Shown piece after piece: positions 18,620 through 28,138 of a stretch of 64,000 nucleotides of DNA. Position 1 is the stretch's first letter. The number at the start of each line of letters is the position of its first letter. A program made the translations under genes and the position numbers. The notes below the pieces were generated by a model, which saw only the letters and a list, made by a program, of their open reading frames with translations, was not told where the DNA came from and ran no database searches. Source of the stretch: JAAYDI01 sp052034005 (lineage in GTDB: Bacteria; Planctomycetota; Planctomycetia; Pirellulales; Pirellulaceae); assembly GCA_052034005.1 (NCBI GenBank), contig JBPOJB010000029.1:1-64000 (forward strand), written 5' to 3'.

Positions 18620-21448
18620 TCAGCGATCGATGGGGAGTCGGTCGAGTTCCGCGCGGCCCTCGACCAGAATCAGCTCGGTTTCGATCGGCACGTCGGCGAA
18701 TTCCTGGATCTCGCCGCTGGGCCAGAACACGGTCAGCTTGTCGACCGTGTCGGCCGCCCCCAAGCCGAACACGAGCTGCCGCTGATTGCTTGCGTGGAAG
18801 CCGCTGCCGCCCGCCAACTGCCGGTACTGGGTGCGCCCGCCGGACTCCACGACGACCCGCGCGCCGAGCGGCTCGCGCGCCGAGCGCACGCCGTGCAGGC
18901 GGATCGCCAGCCAGTGCCCGACGTGCTCGGTCTCGTTGGTCACCAGCGACGCCATGTCGGCGATGTTCGAAAGCATCAGGTCTTCGCGGCCGTCGCGATT
19001 CCAGTCGACCAGCGCCAGGCCGCGTCCGAGCAATTCCTTGTCGAAGAACGAGCCGGCGTTGGGCCCCTGCAGCTCGACGAAACTCATCCCGTCCAGGTTG
19101 TGGAAGAACTGCGGCCGCATGTGCCACGGCTCGCCGCGAAAACGAAGGTCATCGATGTGCCCGTTGGCGATCAACAGGTCGGGCCAGCCGTCCAGGTCGG
19201 CGTCGAGAAACTGGCTGCCGAAGGTCAGCATCGGCAGCGTCGGCTCGACCAGCCGGTATTCGCGCGAGCTGTCCACGAAGAACCGGCCAGGTTGCTGGAT
19301 GTAAAGCGTGCAGAAGTCCTGATAGAAATTCCCCACCAGCATGTCGAGCAGCCCGTCACCGGTCACGTCGTCGCAGGCGATCCCCATCGACGCCTGCGGC
19401 CGACCCGAGCCGTCGCAGGCGGCGCCGGACAGCAGGCCGTGGTCCATGAATTGCACGTTGCCCTCGGAATCGTCCGGCTGCCGGACCCACAACGCGTTCT
19501 CCATCGCATCGTTGGATACGTAGATCTGCAGACTCCCCGAGGCGTCGAAATCCGCCGCGACCACCCCCACGCCACGGCCCGGAATGGTCCGGATGCCCGA
19601 CACGTCGCTCACGTCGCGCCAGGTTCCATCGCCCCCGTTGAGGAACAACGAATCCACTTCGCCGTCAAAATGACCCGGACCGCACGACCGTAACAGCCCG
19701 TCCACGACGCAGTGCCTGGTAAACACGTCTTCGCCCGTGAGATAGTTCACATCGAACAGATCGGGCCAGCCGTCCCCGTTGAGATCCGCGATCATGACGC
19801 TGGTGGTCCACAGGATGCGGTCGTCCTGGTGGTGGGGGACGAGCGAGAACGTACCGTCGCCGTTGTTGCGGTACAGGTGGTTCTGGCCGACGTTGCCGAT
19901 GTAGAGATCCGTGAAACCGTCGTTGTCGAAGTCACCGGCGGCCACGCCTTGCGAATAACTGTTCTCGCGGATGCCGCACATGTCCGTGACGTCGACAAAG
20001 GTCCCGTCGCCCTGATTGCGATAGAGGCGGTCGAGATAGGTCATATCGTCGGGCGCGACAGGCCATTTGCAGCACTGGGTGAGGTAGATGTCCGGCCAAG
20101 TGTCGTTGTCGTAATCCAAGATGGCCGCGCCGCCGCCCATGTTTTCGAGCAACATCAGTTCGCGTCCGGCGGCGACCCAGCTATCGAAATAGCGGAACGC
20201 GATGCCCGCCTCCTCCGCCCGGTCGACGAACTGGACGGGTGTGACGCCGGCCGGCAGATCGCGCGGAGATGCCGCGGGTTCCTGGGGCGCCTGGCGGGCG
20301 AAGGTCGGTAAGGGATAGCTGGAGAAGTCCAGGTGCTCCGACGGGCTGGCACCGGCGAGCGTCAGCGGCGGCCGCTCCCGGTCGAGCCGCGCGCGGAGCC
20401 GGTCGCGCTCGGCCGTCGCCTCGGGTTCCCCCGGGGAGACGCTCAGGACGGCGACCTGCCAGGCCCAGGCCTCCCACAGCCGCCCCAGTTCCTCGGACAG
20501 CTGCGACGCGCGGCGCATGGCCTCGATGTTCGGGCCGCCGGAAAACATGGGGAACACCGTCGTCTCGAGTTCCGCAGTGGCCCGGGCGAACTCCATGAAC
20601 TGGTCGGCAACCTCGAGCTGTCCGAGGCGTTTGAGCACCAAGCCGATATTGTAGTTGGCGATCCGGTGCAGCGGCTGGCGGCGCAACGTCTCCCAGTAGC
20701 AGCGCGCGGCAGCCTCCCATTGGCGCTGACGCTCCGCCCACATGGCCCGCGAGAACCAGACTTCCGGGTGCGTCTCGGCCACCTTCGGCAGCGCCGCCTC
20801 CCAACGCAGGAACTCGTCGTCCAGTTCCAGGTCGAGCAGCAGGCGGCCGTACAGGGCCTGCGCTTCGATCTGCTCGGGATACTTGGCCAGCACCCTCTCG
20901 AGCAACTCGCGCGACTCGCGCGTCTTGTGGACGCGCAGGAACGGCTCGATCAACCCGAGACCCGGGAGCGGGTCGTCCGGGACACGGTACAGCGCCGTGT
21001 CGATGACCGGCGTGTCATCGAATTTCTCACGCGGCGTCGCCAGCATGATCAGGTCTTGGAGCGTGAATTGCCCGAGCTGCAGCAGCCGCTCCATGTACGG
21101 CGAGGCTTCCCACCGCCGACCCTCGGTGTTGAGCAGGATGGACAACAGCATGTTCGCGTCGATATGGTCCGGCTCCTGCTCCAGGGCCGTGCGCAGCTCG
21201 CGTTCCGCGTCCGCGAAGCGCGACTCCGCCACGTATTGCCTGGCCGACCGCACGTGGAACGTCGCGCTGCGCTCCAACACGGCCGGGCCGGCGGCGCCCC
21301 GAGCCGCCGGATCGGTCGGCCCGCGCGAGTCCGAGAGGGACGGCGTACAGCCGGCCCATCCTCCCAGGAGCAGCAGGAGGAGCAGGCGGGCCAAGCGCGA
21401 TCGCCGTTCGGTCGCCATGGTCAAGGGCTCTCGGGCGAGTACAGTCAC
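18620..21448 (-). CDS. CRTAC1-family lipoprotein (TPR + FG-GAP/VCBS + ASPIC/UnbV)
   Basis: The 942-residue protein has a lipobox-like leader (LLLLLLLGGWAGC, Cys34), TPR-type helices (about 50-330), then several FG-GAP/VCBS calcium-binding repeats. Examples are DYDNDTWPDIYLTQ, DFDNDGFTDLYIGN, DLNGDGWPDLFDVN and DADLDGWPDLLIAN. A C-terminal ASPIC/UnbV domain follows (NETEHVGHWLAIRLHGVRS, LGARVVVESGGRTQYRQL, VFGLGAAD, LTVFWPSG). Such proteins are abundant in planctomycetes and probably act as cell-surface adhesion or binding propellers. The GTG start at 21446-21448 overlaps the cysteine desulfurase stop (GTGA) and has a GGAGG site. An ATG ten codons later (21416-21418) is the alternative. Confidence 0.88.
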   Translation of the reverse strand: MTVLAREPLTMATERRSRLARLLLLLLLGGWAGCTPSLSDSRGPTDPAARGAAGPAVLERSATFHVRSARQYVAESRFADAERELRTALEQEPDHIDANMLLSILLNTEGRRWEASPYMERLLQLGQFTLQDLIMLATPREKFDDTPVIDTALYRVPDDPLPGLGLIEPFLRVHKTRESRELLERVLAKYPEQIEAQALYGRLLLDLELDDEFLRWEAALPKVAETHPEVWFSRAMWAERQRQWEAAARCYWETLRRQPLHRIANYNIGLVLKRLGQLEVADQFMEFARATAELETTVFPMFSGGPNIEAMRRASQLSEELGRLWEAWAWQVAVLSVSPGEPEATAERDRLRARLDRERPPLTLAGASPSEHLDFSSYPLPTFARQAPQEPAASPRDLPAGVTPVQFVDRAEEAGIAFRYFDSWVAAGRELMLLENMGGGAAILDYDNDTWPDIYLTQCCKWPVAPDDMTYLDRLYRNQGDGTFVDVTDMCGIRENSYSQGVAAGDFDNDGFTDLYIGNVGQNHLYRNNGDGTFSLVPHHQDDRILWTTSVMIADLNGDGWPDLFDVNYLTGEDVFTRHCVVDGLLRSCGPGHFDGEVDSLFLNGGDGTWRDVSDVSGIRTIPGRGVGVVAADFDASGSLQIYVSNDAMENALWVRQPDDSEGNVQFMDHGLLSGAACDGSGRPQASMGIACDDVTGDGLLDMLVGNFYQDFCTLYIQQPGRFFVDSSREYRLVEPTLPMLTFGSQFLDADLDGWPDLLIANGHIDDLRFRGEPWHMRPQFFHNLDGMSFVELQGPNAGSFFDKELLGRGLALVDWNRDGREDLMLSNIADMASLVTNETEHVGHWLAIRLHGVRSAREPLGARVVVESGGRTQYRQLAGGSGFHASNQRQLVFGLGAADTVDKLTVFWPSGEIQEFADVPIETELILVEGRAELDRLPIDR

Positions 21449-22635
21449 GGAGCCGCCTCCGTGTGTGAGCTGACCTGTGCCCGGCGGAGCCGGCCCAGAG
21501 CCGCGATGATGCGTTGGGCGGCCGTATCGATGTCCTGTCGAGTTGTGAAAGCGCCCAGGCTGAAACGCAACGAGCTGTCAACAATGTCGGCGGGCAGACG
21601 CATGGCCCGCAGCACGGTAGAGGGCTCAGTGGACCCGCTGGCGCAGGCCGAGCCGATCGAGCAGGCCACACCGGCCAGGTCGAGTGCCATGTGGACCGCC
21701 TGGCAGCTGAGCCCTGGGAAAGCCACGTTCGAAGTGTGCGGCAACCGCCGAGCGTGCAGGCCGTTGACCACCACGCCCAGATCAGCGTCGCGCAGGGCCT
21801 GCTCGAAACGATCCCGCAAGGCGGCCATCCGCGTCGCACGCGTCTGCGCATCGCGCTGCCAGATCTGTAACGCGTGATACAGACCAACCGCCAACTCGAT
21901 CGGCTCCGTGCCCGGCCGCAAACCGATCTGCTGGTGGCCGCCAAAGAGAATCGGATCGATCTGCGCGGCGCGCCGCACGATCAGCGCGCCGATCCCCCGC
22001 GGACCGTGGAACTTGTGGGCGGAAAGCGTCAGCGCCGTGACCCGCAAGCGTTCGAAATGGACCGGCACCTTCCCGACCGCCTGGACCGCGTCCGTGTGGA
22101 ACGGGACGCCCAGCCGACCGCAGCGGACGGCCAGGGACTCGATCGGCTGCAACACGCCCGTTTCGTTGTTGGCCAACATGATGCTCACCAACCGCGTCGC
22201 CGGCGTCAGCAGTTCCGTGAAGTGGTCTTCGTCCACCACCCCGGACGAATCCACGCGCACCCGACAGACATCGAACCCCCGACGCTCAAGCTGCTCCGCA
22301 GGGCCCGCCACGCTCGGATGCTCGACCGAAGAAATGATGACGCGCCCAGGTCGAGCGCCGGCCATCCCCAGCAGCGCCAGATTGTTGGCCTCCGTACCGC
22401 TGCCGGTCAGCACAACACGATCCGCCTGCAGGCCGGTCATGTCGGCACCCAGCAGCCGCCCAATCCCCTCACGCGCGTCCTCCAACACCTGCCGCCCACG
22501 CCGCCCGTGCCCGTGCGAACTGGCCGCGTTCCCATACCCCGCCAGAAAGCACTCAGCCATCGTCTGAGCCACTTCAGGGTGAATGGGGGTCGTTGCATTG
22601 TGGTCCAAGTTGATCATCATCGCGTCACGGCTCAT
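21445..22635 (-). CDS. Cysteine desulfurase, NifS/IscS type
   Basis: The 396-residue class V aminotransferase-fold enzyme starts with the family motif LDHNATTPIHPEV. It has the PLP lysine K208 in LSAHKFHGPRG and the catalytic persulfide Cys C331 in IGSACASGS. It removes sulfur from cysteine for Fe-S cluster, thiamine or tRNA thiolation. No isc or suf genes adjoin, so the sulfur acceptor is unknown. Its start overlaps the end of the upstream membrane-protein gene by 11 bases, and its stop overlaps the CRTAC1 start, so the three genes form an operon. A start at the MMINLDHNAT position five residues on is also possible. Confidence 0.92.
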   Translation of the reverse strand: MSRDAMMINLDHNATTPIHPEVAQTMAECFLAGYGNAASSHGHGRRGRQVLEDAREGIGRLLGADMTGLQADRVVLTGSGTEANNLALLGMAGARPGRVIISSVEHPSVAGPAEQLERRGFDVCRVRVDSSGVVDEDHFTELLTPATRLVSIMLANNETGVLQPIESLAVRCGRLGVPFHTDAVQAVGKVPVHFERLRVTALTLSAHKFHGPRGIGALIVRRAAQIDPILFGGHQQIGLRPGTEPIELAVGLYHALQIWQRDAQTRATRMAALRDRFEQALRDADLGVVVNGLHARRLPHTSNVAFPGLSCQAVHMALDLAGVACSIGSACASGSTEPSTVLRAMRLPADIVDSSLRFSLGAFTTRQDIDTAAQRIIAALGRLRRAQVSSHTEAAP

Positions 22636-23332
22636 TCGCAGCGGTACGCTCCATCATCGCGCGGGCCTGCGCCAGACCCCGGCGACTCGACTCCCGACCC
22701 GGCTCGTAAACGAGCGTCTCTGTGAAAAACCGGATCGCAGCGGGGTAGGACGACAACTCCAGCTGTACTTGCGCCAACTCCTCATACTTACGGGCCAAAA
22801 GGCGCTTCAGATCGCTCTCAAACGCCTGCAGATCCGACTGCGCCGCCGCCAACGCGAAAATATCGGGTGTCAGGAAGTAAAGCTCCTGCTGAGCCAACCG
22901 GGCAATCGCCGGCCACAAAACCTTGGCCATCGCCGTATGGTCGCGCGTCCATCGCAGCCAATAGGGCTCGCCGTCCGAACGCGAAGCCTCCAGGTAGCGG
23001 GTCAGAATGAGTGCATCGCCCTTACGCCAGACCTCACCCATGCGGCGTGCAACGACAAAATCCCACCTGTCGGGGGGCTTGGAATCTGCAAGGTACCCCT
23101 CACGGGCCAGGAATTGGGCCAGGGGGGATTGCTCGACGGTGCGCGAGACGGGTGTGACCTGGACGCGCACGACGGGCAGCTCGTAATAGGTGTACAACCG
23201 GCTTTGAAAGGTCTGGGGCGCGAATTCTACGCCCGATACCCGGCCGAAGAGGAGGGTGCCCAGTAGCGCGATGCCGGTGCCGCTGAGGAGAGCCACGAGC
23301 GTGATCAGGGTTCGGACCAGCCAACGGCGCAT
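22625..23332 (-). CDS. Membrane-anchored protein of unknown function
   Basis: The 235-residue protein has one N-terminal membrane segment (RTLITLVALLSGTGIALLG, about 7-26) and a soluble part outside. The soluble part is a mixed helical domain ending in a TPR-like stretch (LARKYEELAQVQLELSSYPAAI, FFTETLVYEPGRESSRRGLAQ). I recognise no named family. The ATG at 23330-23332 was chosen for its AAGGTGA site. A longer frame upstream has no coding character. It is the first gene of the operon with the cysteine desulfurase and CRTAC1 protein. Confidence 0.7.
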   Translation of the reverse strand: MRRWLVRTLITLVALLSGTGIALLGTLLFGRVSGVEFAPQTFQSRLYTYYELPVVRVQVTPVSRTVEQSPLAQFLAREGYLADSKPPDRWDFVVARRMGEVWRKGDALILTRYLEASRSDGEPYWLRWTRDHTAMAKVLWPAIARLAQQELYFLTPDIFALAAAQSDLQAFESDLKRLLARKYEELAQVQLELSSYPAAIRFFTETLVYEPGRESSRRGLAQARAMMERTAANEP

Positions 23333-23660
23333 GGGAGTCACCTTATGGGAGCTGGGCGCACCGGCAACGCGCGCGCACAAGTGCGTGTGGATTGTAGCAG
23401 ATGCGCGGTGTTTGGTGGTGTGGTGTGGACGGGATGGGTGTGGCTGTCCAGTATATAAAGCCTTATTTGGTAGGCATTTGAAGCGATCGAAGCCCGTTCG
23501 CTCTGCAGGCTCCGGAGGGGGTGCATTTGAGGGGCGCGTCACCTGGTCGATTTGTCTCGCCTTGCCAAGCGGGCGTGGGGGGAATAAGTTGCTTCTTTCA
23601 GACCGTCCGAGGCGCGTTGGTGGTTCTGGATGGCCGGCGCATTGAGGGGCGGGAGGGGTC
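23333..23660. other. Divergent intergenic region
   Basis: No gene is seen. The region separates the divergent membrane-protein operon and scpB. An AT-rich patch around 23455-23480 may hold promoter elements, but no convincing -35/-10 pair was found. Confidence 0.4.
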
Positions 23661-24800
23661 ATGCGATCTACGACGTGGGTCCCTGCGGAGCGACTGGGGA
23701 GTGTGGCCTTACGGTACCGTGGCGTTCTCCGGCCCGGATACACGCGTTTTCCGCCATGGCGTCGTGTCCAGGTGGGCGGTACGCCGTCGGGCCGTGTCGG
23801 GACGCAGCAGGACCAGGAGGCGCTCGCGGCGCGTCGCCAGCGTGTGGAGGCGATCCTGTTGATCGCTCGCGAGCCGCTGAGCAGCCGCAGACTGGCCGAA
23901 TATGCGCACCTGGCGGACGGGACGGAGGCTCGGACGCTGGTCCGGCGGCTCAACCAGCTGTATGACGAAACGGGGCGTGCTTTTCGGGTGGAGCAGGTTG
24001 GGGGCGGGTACCGGCTCCTGACCCGTGCGGCATTTGCGCCCTGGCTGCGGCGGCTTGCCCACGTACCCCCGCAAGAGCGGCTTTCGGCACCCGCTCTGGA
24101 AACTTTAGCGGTTGTCGCCTATCGTCAACCGGTGTTGCGTGCCGACATTGAAGCTATTCGCGGTGTCAACTGCGGTGAAATTCTGCGGCAACTGATGGAG
24201 CGCGACCTGGTCCGCATTGGCGGGCGAAGTGACGAATTAGGGCGTCCCTACCTTTACACAACCACTAAACGTTTCCTACAACTGTTTGGTCTCCAGAGCC
24301 TGGAGGAATTGCCGCGTGCGTTTACGTTGCGCAACGACGACCGCTCGACAGACCACACCGACGGAGTAGTTACCGCACCCATGTCCACCGACGTTCAACA
24401 ACTGGAGCAGGAGAAGTCGGAAGTGATTCTCACATTGCCAATCCGCAGACCTGTCCCGGGGCCGTTTCCGGAAGTCACGTCTCAGCTCGCCTTCGCGCCG
24501 CGCTGCGGTTACGACGATGACGAGTATGACGACGAAGACTTCGACGATGACGATGACGATGACGAGGAAGAGGAAGAGGACGACGACGACCTGGAGGAGG
24601 ACGACCTGGACGATGACGACCTCGAGGACGAGGAGTGGGAGGAGGTCGAGGACGACGACGAGGATCTCGACGAAGGCTGGGACGAGGACGAGGAGTGGGA
24701 CGAGGAGGACGAGGAGTTTGAAGACGACGACGATGTGGAGTCGGACGACGACGAATACGACGACGACGAGGAGGACGAGGACGACGAGGAGTGGGAGTGA
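23661..24800 (+). CDS. scpB: Segregation and condensation protein B with acidic tail
   Basis: Residues ~55-215 are a normal ScpB with tandem winged helices: RVEAILLIAREPLSSRRLAEY, LSAPALETLAVVAYRQPVLRADIEAIRGV, LVRIGGRSDELGRPYLYTTT, RFLQLFGL. ScpB works with ScpA and SMC in chromosome compaction. Residues 284-379 form an extraordinary acidic tail in which, by my count, 79 of 96 residues are Asp or Glu. The family is usually ~170-250 residues, so the tail is an addition. A GGGAGGGG site precedes the ATG. The N-terminal ~45 residues are poorly conserved, and a later start is possible. No scpA is adjacent in this window. Confidence 0.88.
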   Translation: MRSTTWVPAERLGSVALRYRGVLRPGYTRFPPWRRVQVGGTPSGRVGTQQDQEALAARRQRVEAILLIAREPLSSRRLAEYAHLADGTEARTLVRRLNQLYDETGRAFRVEQVGGGYRLLTRAAFAPWLRRLAHVPPQERLSAPALETLAVVAYRQPVLRADIEAIRGVNCGEILRQLMERDLVRIGGRSDELGRPYLYTTTKRFLQLFGLQSLEELPRAFTLRNDDRSTDHTDGVVTAPMSTDVQQLEQEKSEVILTLPIRRPVPGPFPEVTSQLAFAPRCGYDDDEYDDEDFDDDDDDDEEEEEDDDDLEEDDLDDDDLEDEEWEEVEDDDEDLDEGWDEDEEWDEEDEEFEDDDDVESDDDEYDDDEEDEDDEEWE

Positions 24801-24834
24801 CCGGTCGTGACAGGGTGTCGCTCGACGGATCCGT

Positions 24835-26109
24835 CTAGTCGGTGATCTGGAAGAGGTGTCTGAGCGCGTCGAGCAGGCGATAGGGCGATCCGCGGCTGGC
24901 TTCGTTGCGAAGTGATTCCAGGGGCGGGTGCAGCAGCTTATTGACGAGCCGTTCAAAGGAGCGCTCGATCTCGTCGCGCGTCCGCGGGTCGACGTCACCC
25001 AGCCTGTGGAGCAGGCGGTGCAACTCGTCGCGCTGCAACTGTTCGGCCTGCTGTTTGAGTCGTTGGACGGTGGGGCCGGTGATGCGGCGGTTCACGTCGG
25101 CGACGAAGCGCGCGGTTTCTTCCGCGATGATCTGCTGGGCTTTCGGCCATTCCTCGGCGCGCGCCTGCCGGTTCTGTTCGCACACGTGCTTCAGGTCATC
25201 GATGCAATACAGGTACACGTTGCTGAATTGTCCGATGGCCGGCTCGAAATCGCGCGGCACGGCCAGGTCCAGGATGAACAGCATGCGTTGCGCGCGCTGG
25301 TGATGGATCGACGCGAAGCGTTGGGCCGTGACCACCGGTTCCGGAGCGCTGGTGGTGCTGACCACGAGGTCGGCCCAGGCGAGTCGCTGGTCGAGCTGTT
25401 GCCACGGGGCGACGGCGGCCGCGAGTCGCCCGGCCAGCGCTTCGGCGTGGCTCAGGCTGCGGTTGAGGATGACCAGTTCGCGGGCCCCTTCCGCGCGGAG
25501 GTAGCGCAGGGTTTCTTCACCCATCTCGCCCGCGCCGAGCAGCAGCACATGCTTGTCGTGGAACGTCTCGAACAGCTGCTTGGCGAAATCCGCCACCGCC
25601 ACGCTCGGGATGCTGACGCGCCGCCGGCTGATCTCCGTCTCGGTCGTCACGCGCTTGGACACATGATGAGCGGCCTCGAACACCTGGTGCATCGTCGCGC
25701 CGGCCATCTGCTGCTGCTGCGCAACGGCGAACGCCTGTTTCACCTGCGACAGGATCTGCGCCTCGCCCACCACCATGCTGTCCAGGCTGGCCGCGACCGC
25801 GAACAGGTGCTGGACCGCCGCCAGGTCGGCATGCTGGAACATGTGGCCCGCCACATCGCCCGCCGGCAGGCCGTGGAAATCGCCCAGGAACTGGATCAGC
25901 TGCTGGTGGCCCGGCAGCGCCTGGGCGTCCTGCGACGCCACGTACAGCTCGACCCGATTACAGGTCGACAACAGCACCGCCTCCAAACCGGGGTAGGTCG
26001 CACGCAGGGCGCGCAGCGCCGCGACCGTCTGGTCGGGGCTGAACGCCAGACGCTCGCGGATGGCCACCGAGGTACTGCGATGGCTGCAACCCACCAACTG
26101 CATGTGCAT
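24835..26109 (-). CDS. hemA: Glutamyl-tRNA reductase
   Basis: The 424-residue enzyme has the catalytic Cys C50 in LLSTCNRVELY, the HLFAVAASLDSMVVGEAQI motif, the NADPH-binding GAGEMGEETLRYL and a C-terminal dimerisation helix. It reduces glutamyl-tRNA(Glu) to glutamate-1-semialdehyde, the first step of C5-pathway tetrapyrrole synthesis. It lies eight bases downstream of the ccsA/hemX-like gene, a common partner. It is the last gene of a five-gene minus-strand operon. Confidence 0.95.
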   Translation of the reverse strand: MHMQLVGCSHRSTSVAIRERLAFSPDQTVAALRALRATYPGLEAVLLSTCNRVELYVASQDAQALPGHQQLIQFLGDFHGLPAGDVAGHMFQHADLAAVQHLFAVAASLDSMVVGEAQILSQVKQAFAVAQQQQMAGATMHQVFEAAHHVSKRVTTETEISRRRVSIPSVAVADFAKQLFETFHDKHVLLLGAGEMGEETLRYLRAEGARELVILNRSLSHAEALAGRLAAAVAPWQQLDQRLAWADLVVSTTSAPEPVVTAQRFASIHHQRAQRMLFILDLAVPRDFEPAIGQFSNVYLYCIDDLKHVCEQNRQARAEEWPKAQQIIAEETARFVADVNRRITGPTVQRLKQQAEQLQRDELHRLLHRLGDVDPRTRDEIERSFERLVNKLLHPPLESLRNEASRGSPYRLLDALRHLFQITD

Positions 26110-26117
26110 CGATTACC

Positions 26118-27032
26118 TCACCAGCGGCCGAGCAGGTGCGGGAACGACACCTGCCGGGAGAGCTCTTCAACGGGGACGCCGGCGCCCGGTGGAGGGGAGA
26201 TCCCATGTCCGCCGACCAGCACGAGGCACAGCGCGAGGCCGAGGAACACGAAACTGGCCAGCGTCAGATACGCGACTTTGCGCCCTTGCCGGGCCGGCTT
26301 GTACAACGATTCGAACAGCAGGGCCACGACCAGCCACACGAACAGCACCCCGGACGCAATGATGACCGGATCGGTCCACGGCACCGTTCGCTCGTGGGCC
26401 GAGTGGCGGATCAGGTTCAGCGCCAGCCCGGCCAGCAGGCCCAACCCGAGGAGGAATGTGGACACCAGGAGCGAGCGGCGATTGAACGTCTGCAGCCACT
26501 CGAGCGTCGGCAGCCGAAACCCGAGCCGGGGCGCGAGCTTGCGCTTGAGACGGTACGATTGCAGCAAGTACATGATGCCCGCGGCGAATCCGAGCGCCGC
26601 CGCCACCGTCCCCAACATCAACACGCCGCCGTGCAGCACGCTCCAGTAGCTCTGCGCCTGCGTGTGCGCGAACGGCGGCAACTGCCGGACGGCATAACCC
26701 GTGCCAATCAGCGCCAGCACCAGCGGCAACAGGAAGATCCCCACGGTGTTGCTCGGCCGCCGCACGGCCAGGCCCAGATAGGTGACCGCCACGACCCAGG
26801 CGGCGACCAGGCACCAGTCGTACCAGCTCGCCAGCGGCGCCACGTCGGCACGCTGCAGCTCCTGCCGCGCCAACGTCGACAGATAGACCGTGTGCGCGAA
26901 CAGCCCCGCGGCCGCGAACAGGATCATCACGAGCCAGCGGACTGGCAACCGGAAGAACAGCCGGGAGACTTCCAGCACCAGGGTCACCGCGTAACTGGAC
27001 GCGAAACAGGTCATACTTATCCCGGAGAGCAT
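26118..27032 (-). CDS. CcsA/HemX-type cytochrome c assembly membrane protein
   Basis: The ~304-residue polytopic protein has about eight transmembrane segments in the cytochrome c assembly (PF01578) pattern: WYDWCLVAAWVVAVTYLGLA, GYAVRQLPPFAHTQAQSYWSVLHG, GFAAGIMYLLQSYRL. The conserved histidine in SYWSVLHGG and the late RHSAHER region fit haem handling. It may assist cytochrome c maturation, or regulate HemA as HemX does. Position directly before hemA supports the latter pairing. Starts at 27032 or at 27053 (overlapping the upstream stop as TGATG) are both possible. Confidence 0.8.
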   Translation of the reverse strand: MLSGISMTCFASSYAVTLVLEVSRLFFRLPVRWLVMILFAAAGLFAHTVYLSTLARQELQRADVAPLASWYDWCLVAAWVVAVTYLGLAVRRPSNTVGIFLLPLVLALIGTGYAVRQLPPFAHTQAQSYWSVLHGGVLMLGTVAAALGFAAGIMYLLQSYRLKRKLAPRLGFRLPTLEWLQTFNRRSLLVSTFLLGLGLLAGLALNLIRHSAHERTVPWTDPVIIASGVLFVWLVVALLFESLYKPARQGRKVAYLTLASFVFLGLALCLVLVGGHGISPPPGAGVPVEELSRQVSFPHLLGRW

Positions 27033-27052
27033 GTCACCACTTCCAGCTCGCA

Positions 27053-28134
<1,082 letters not shown>

Positions 28135-28138
<4 letters not shown>

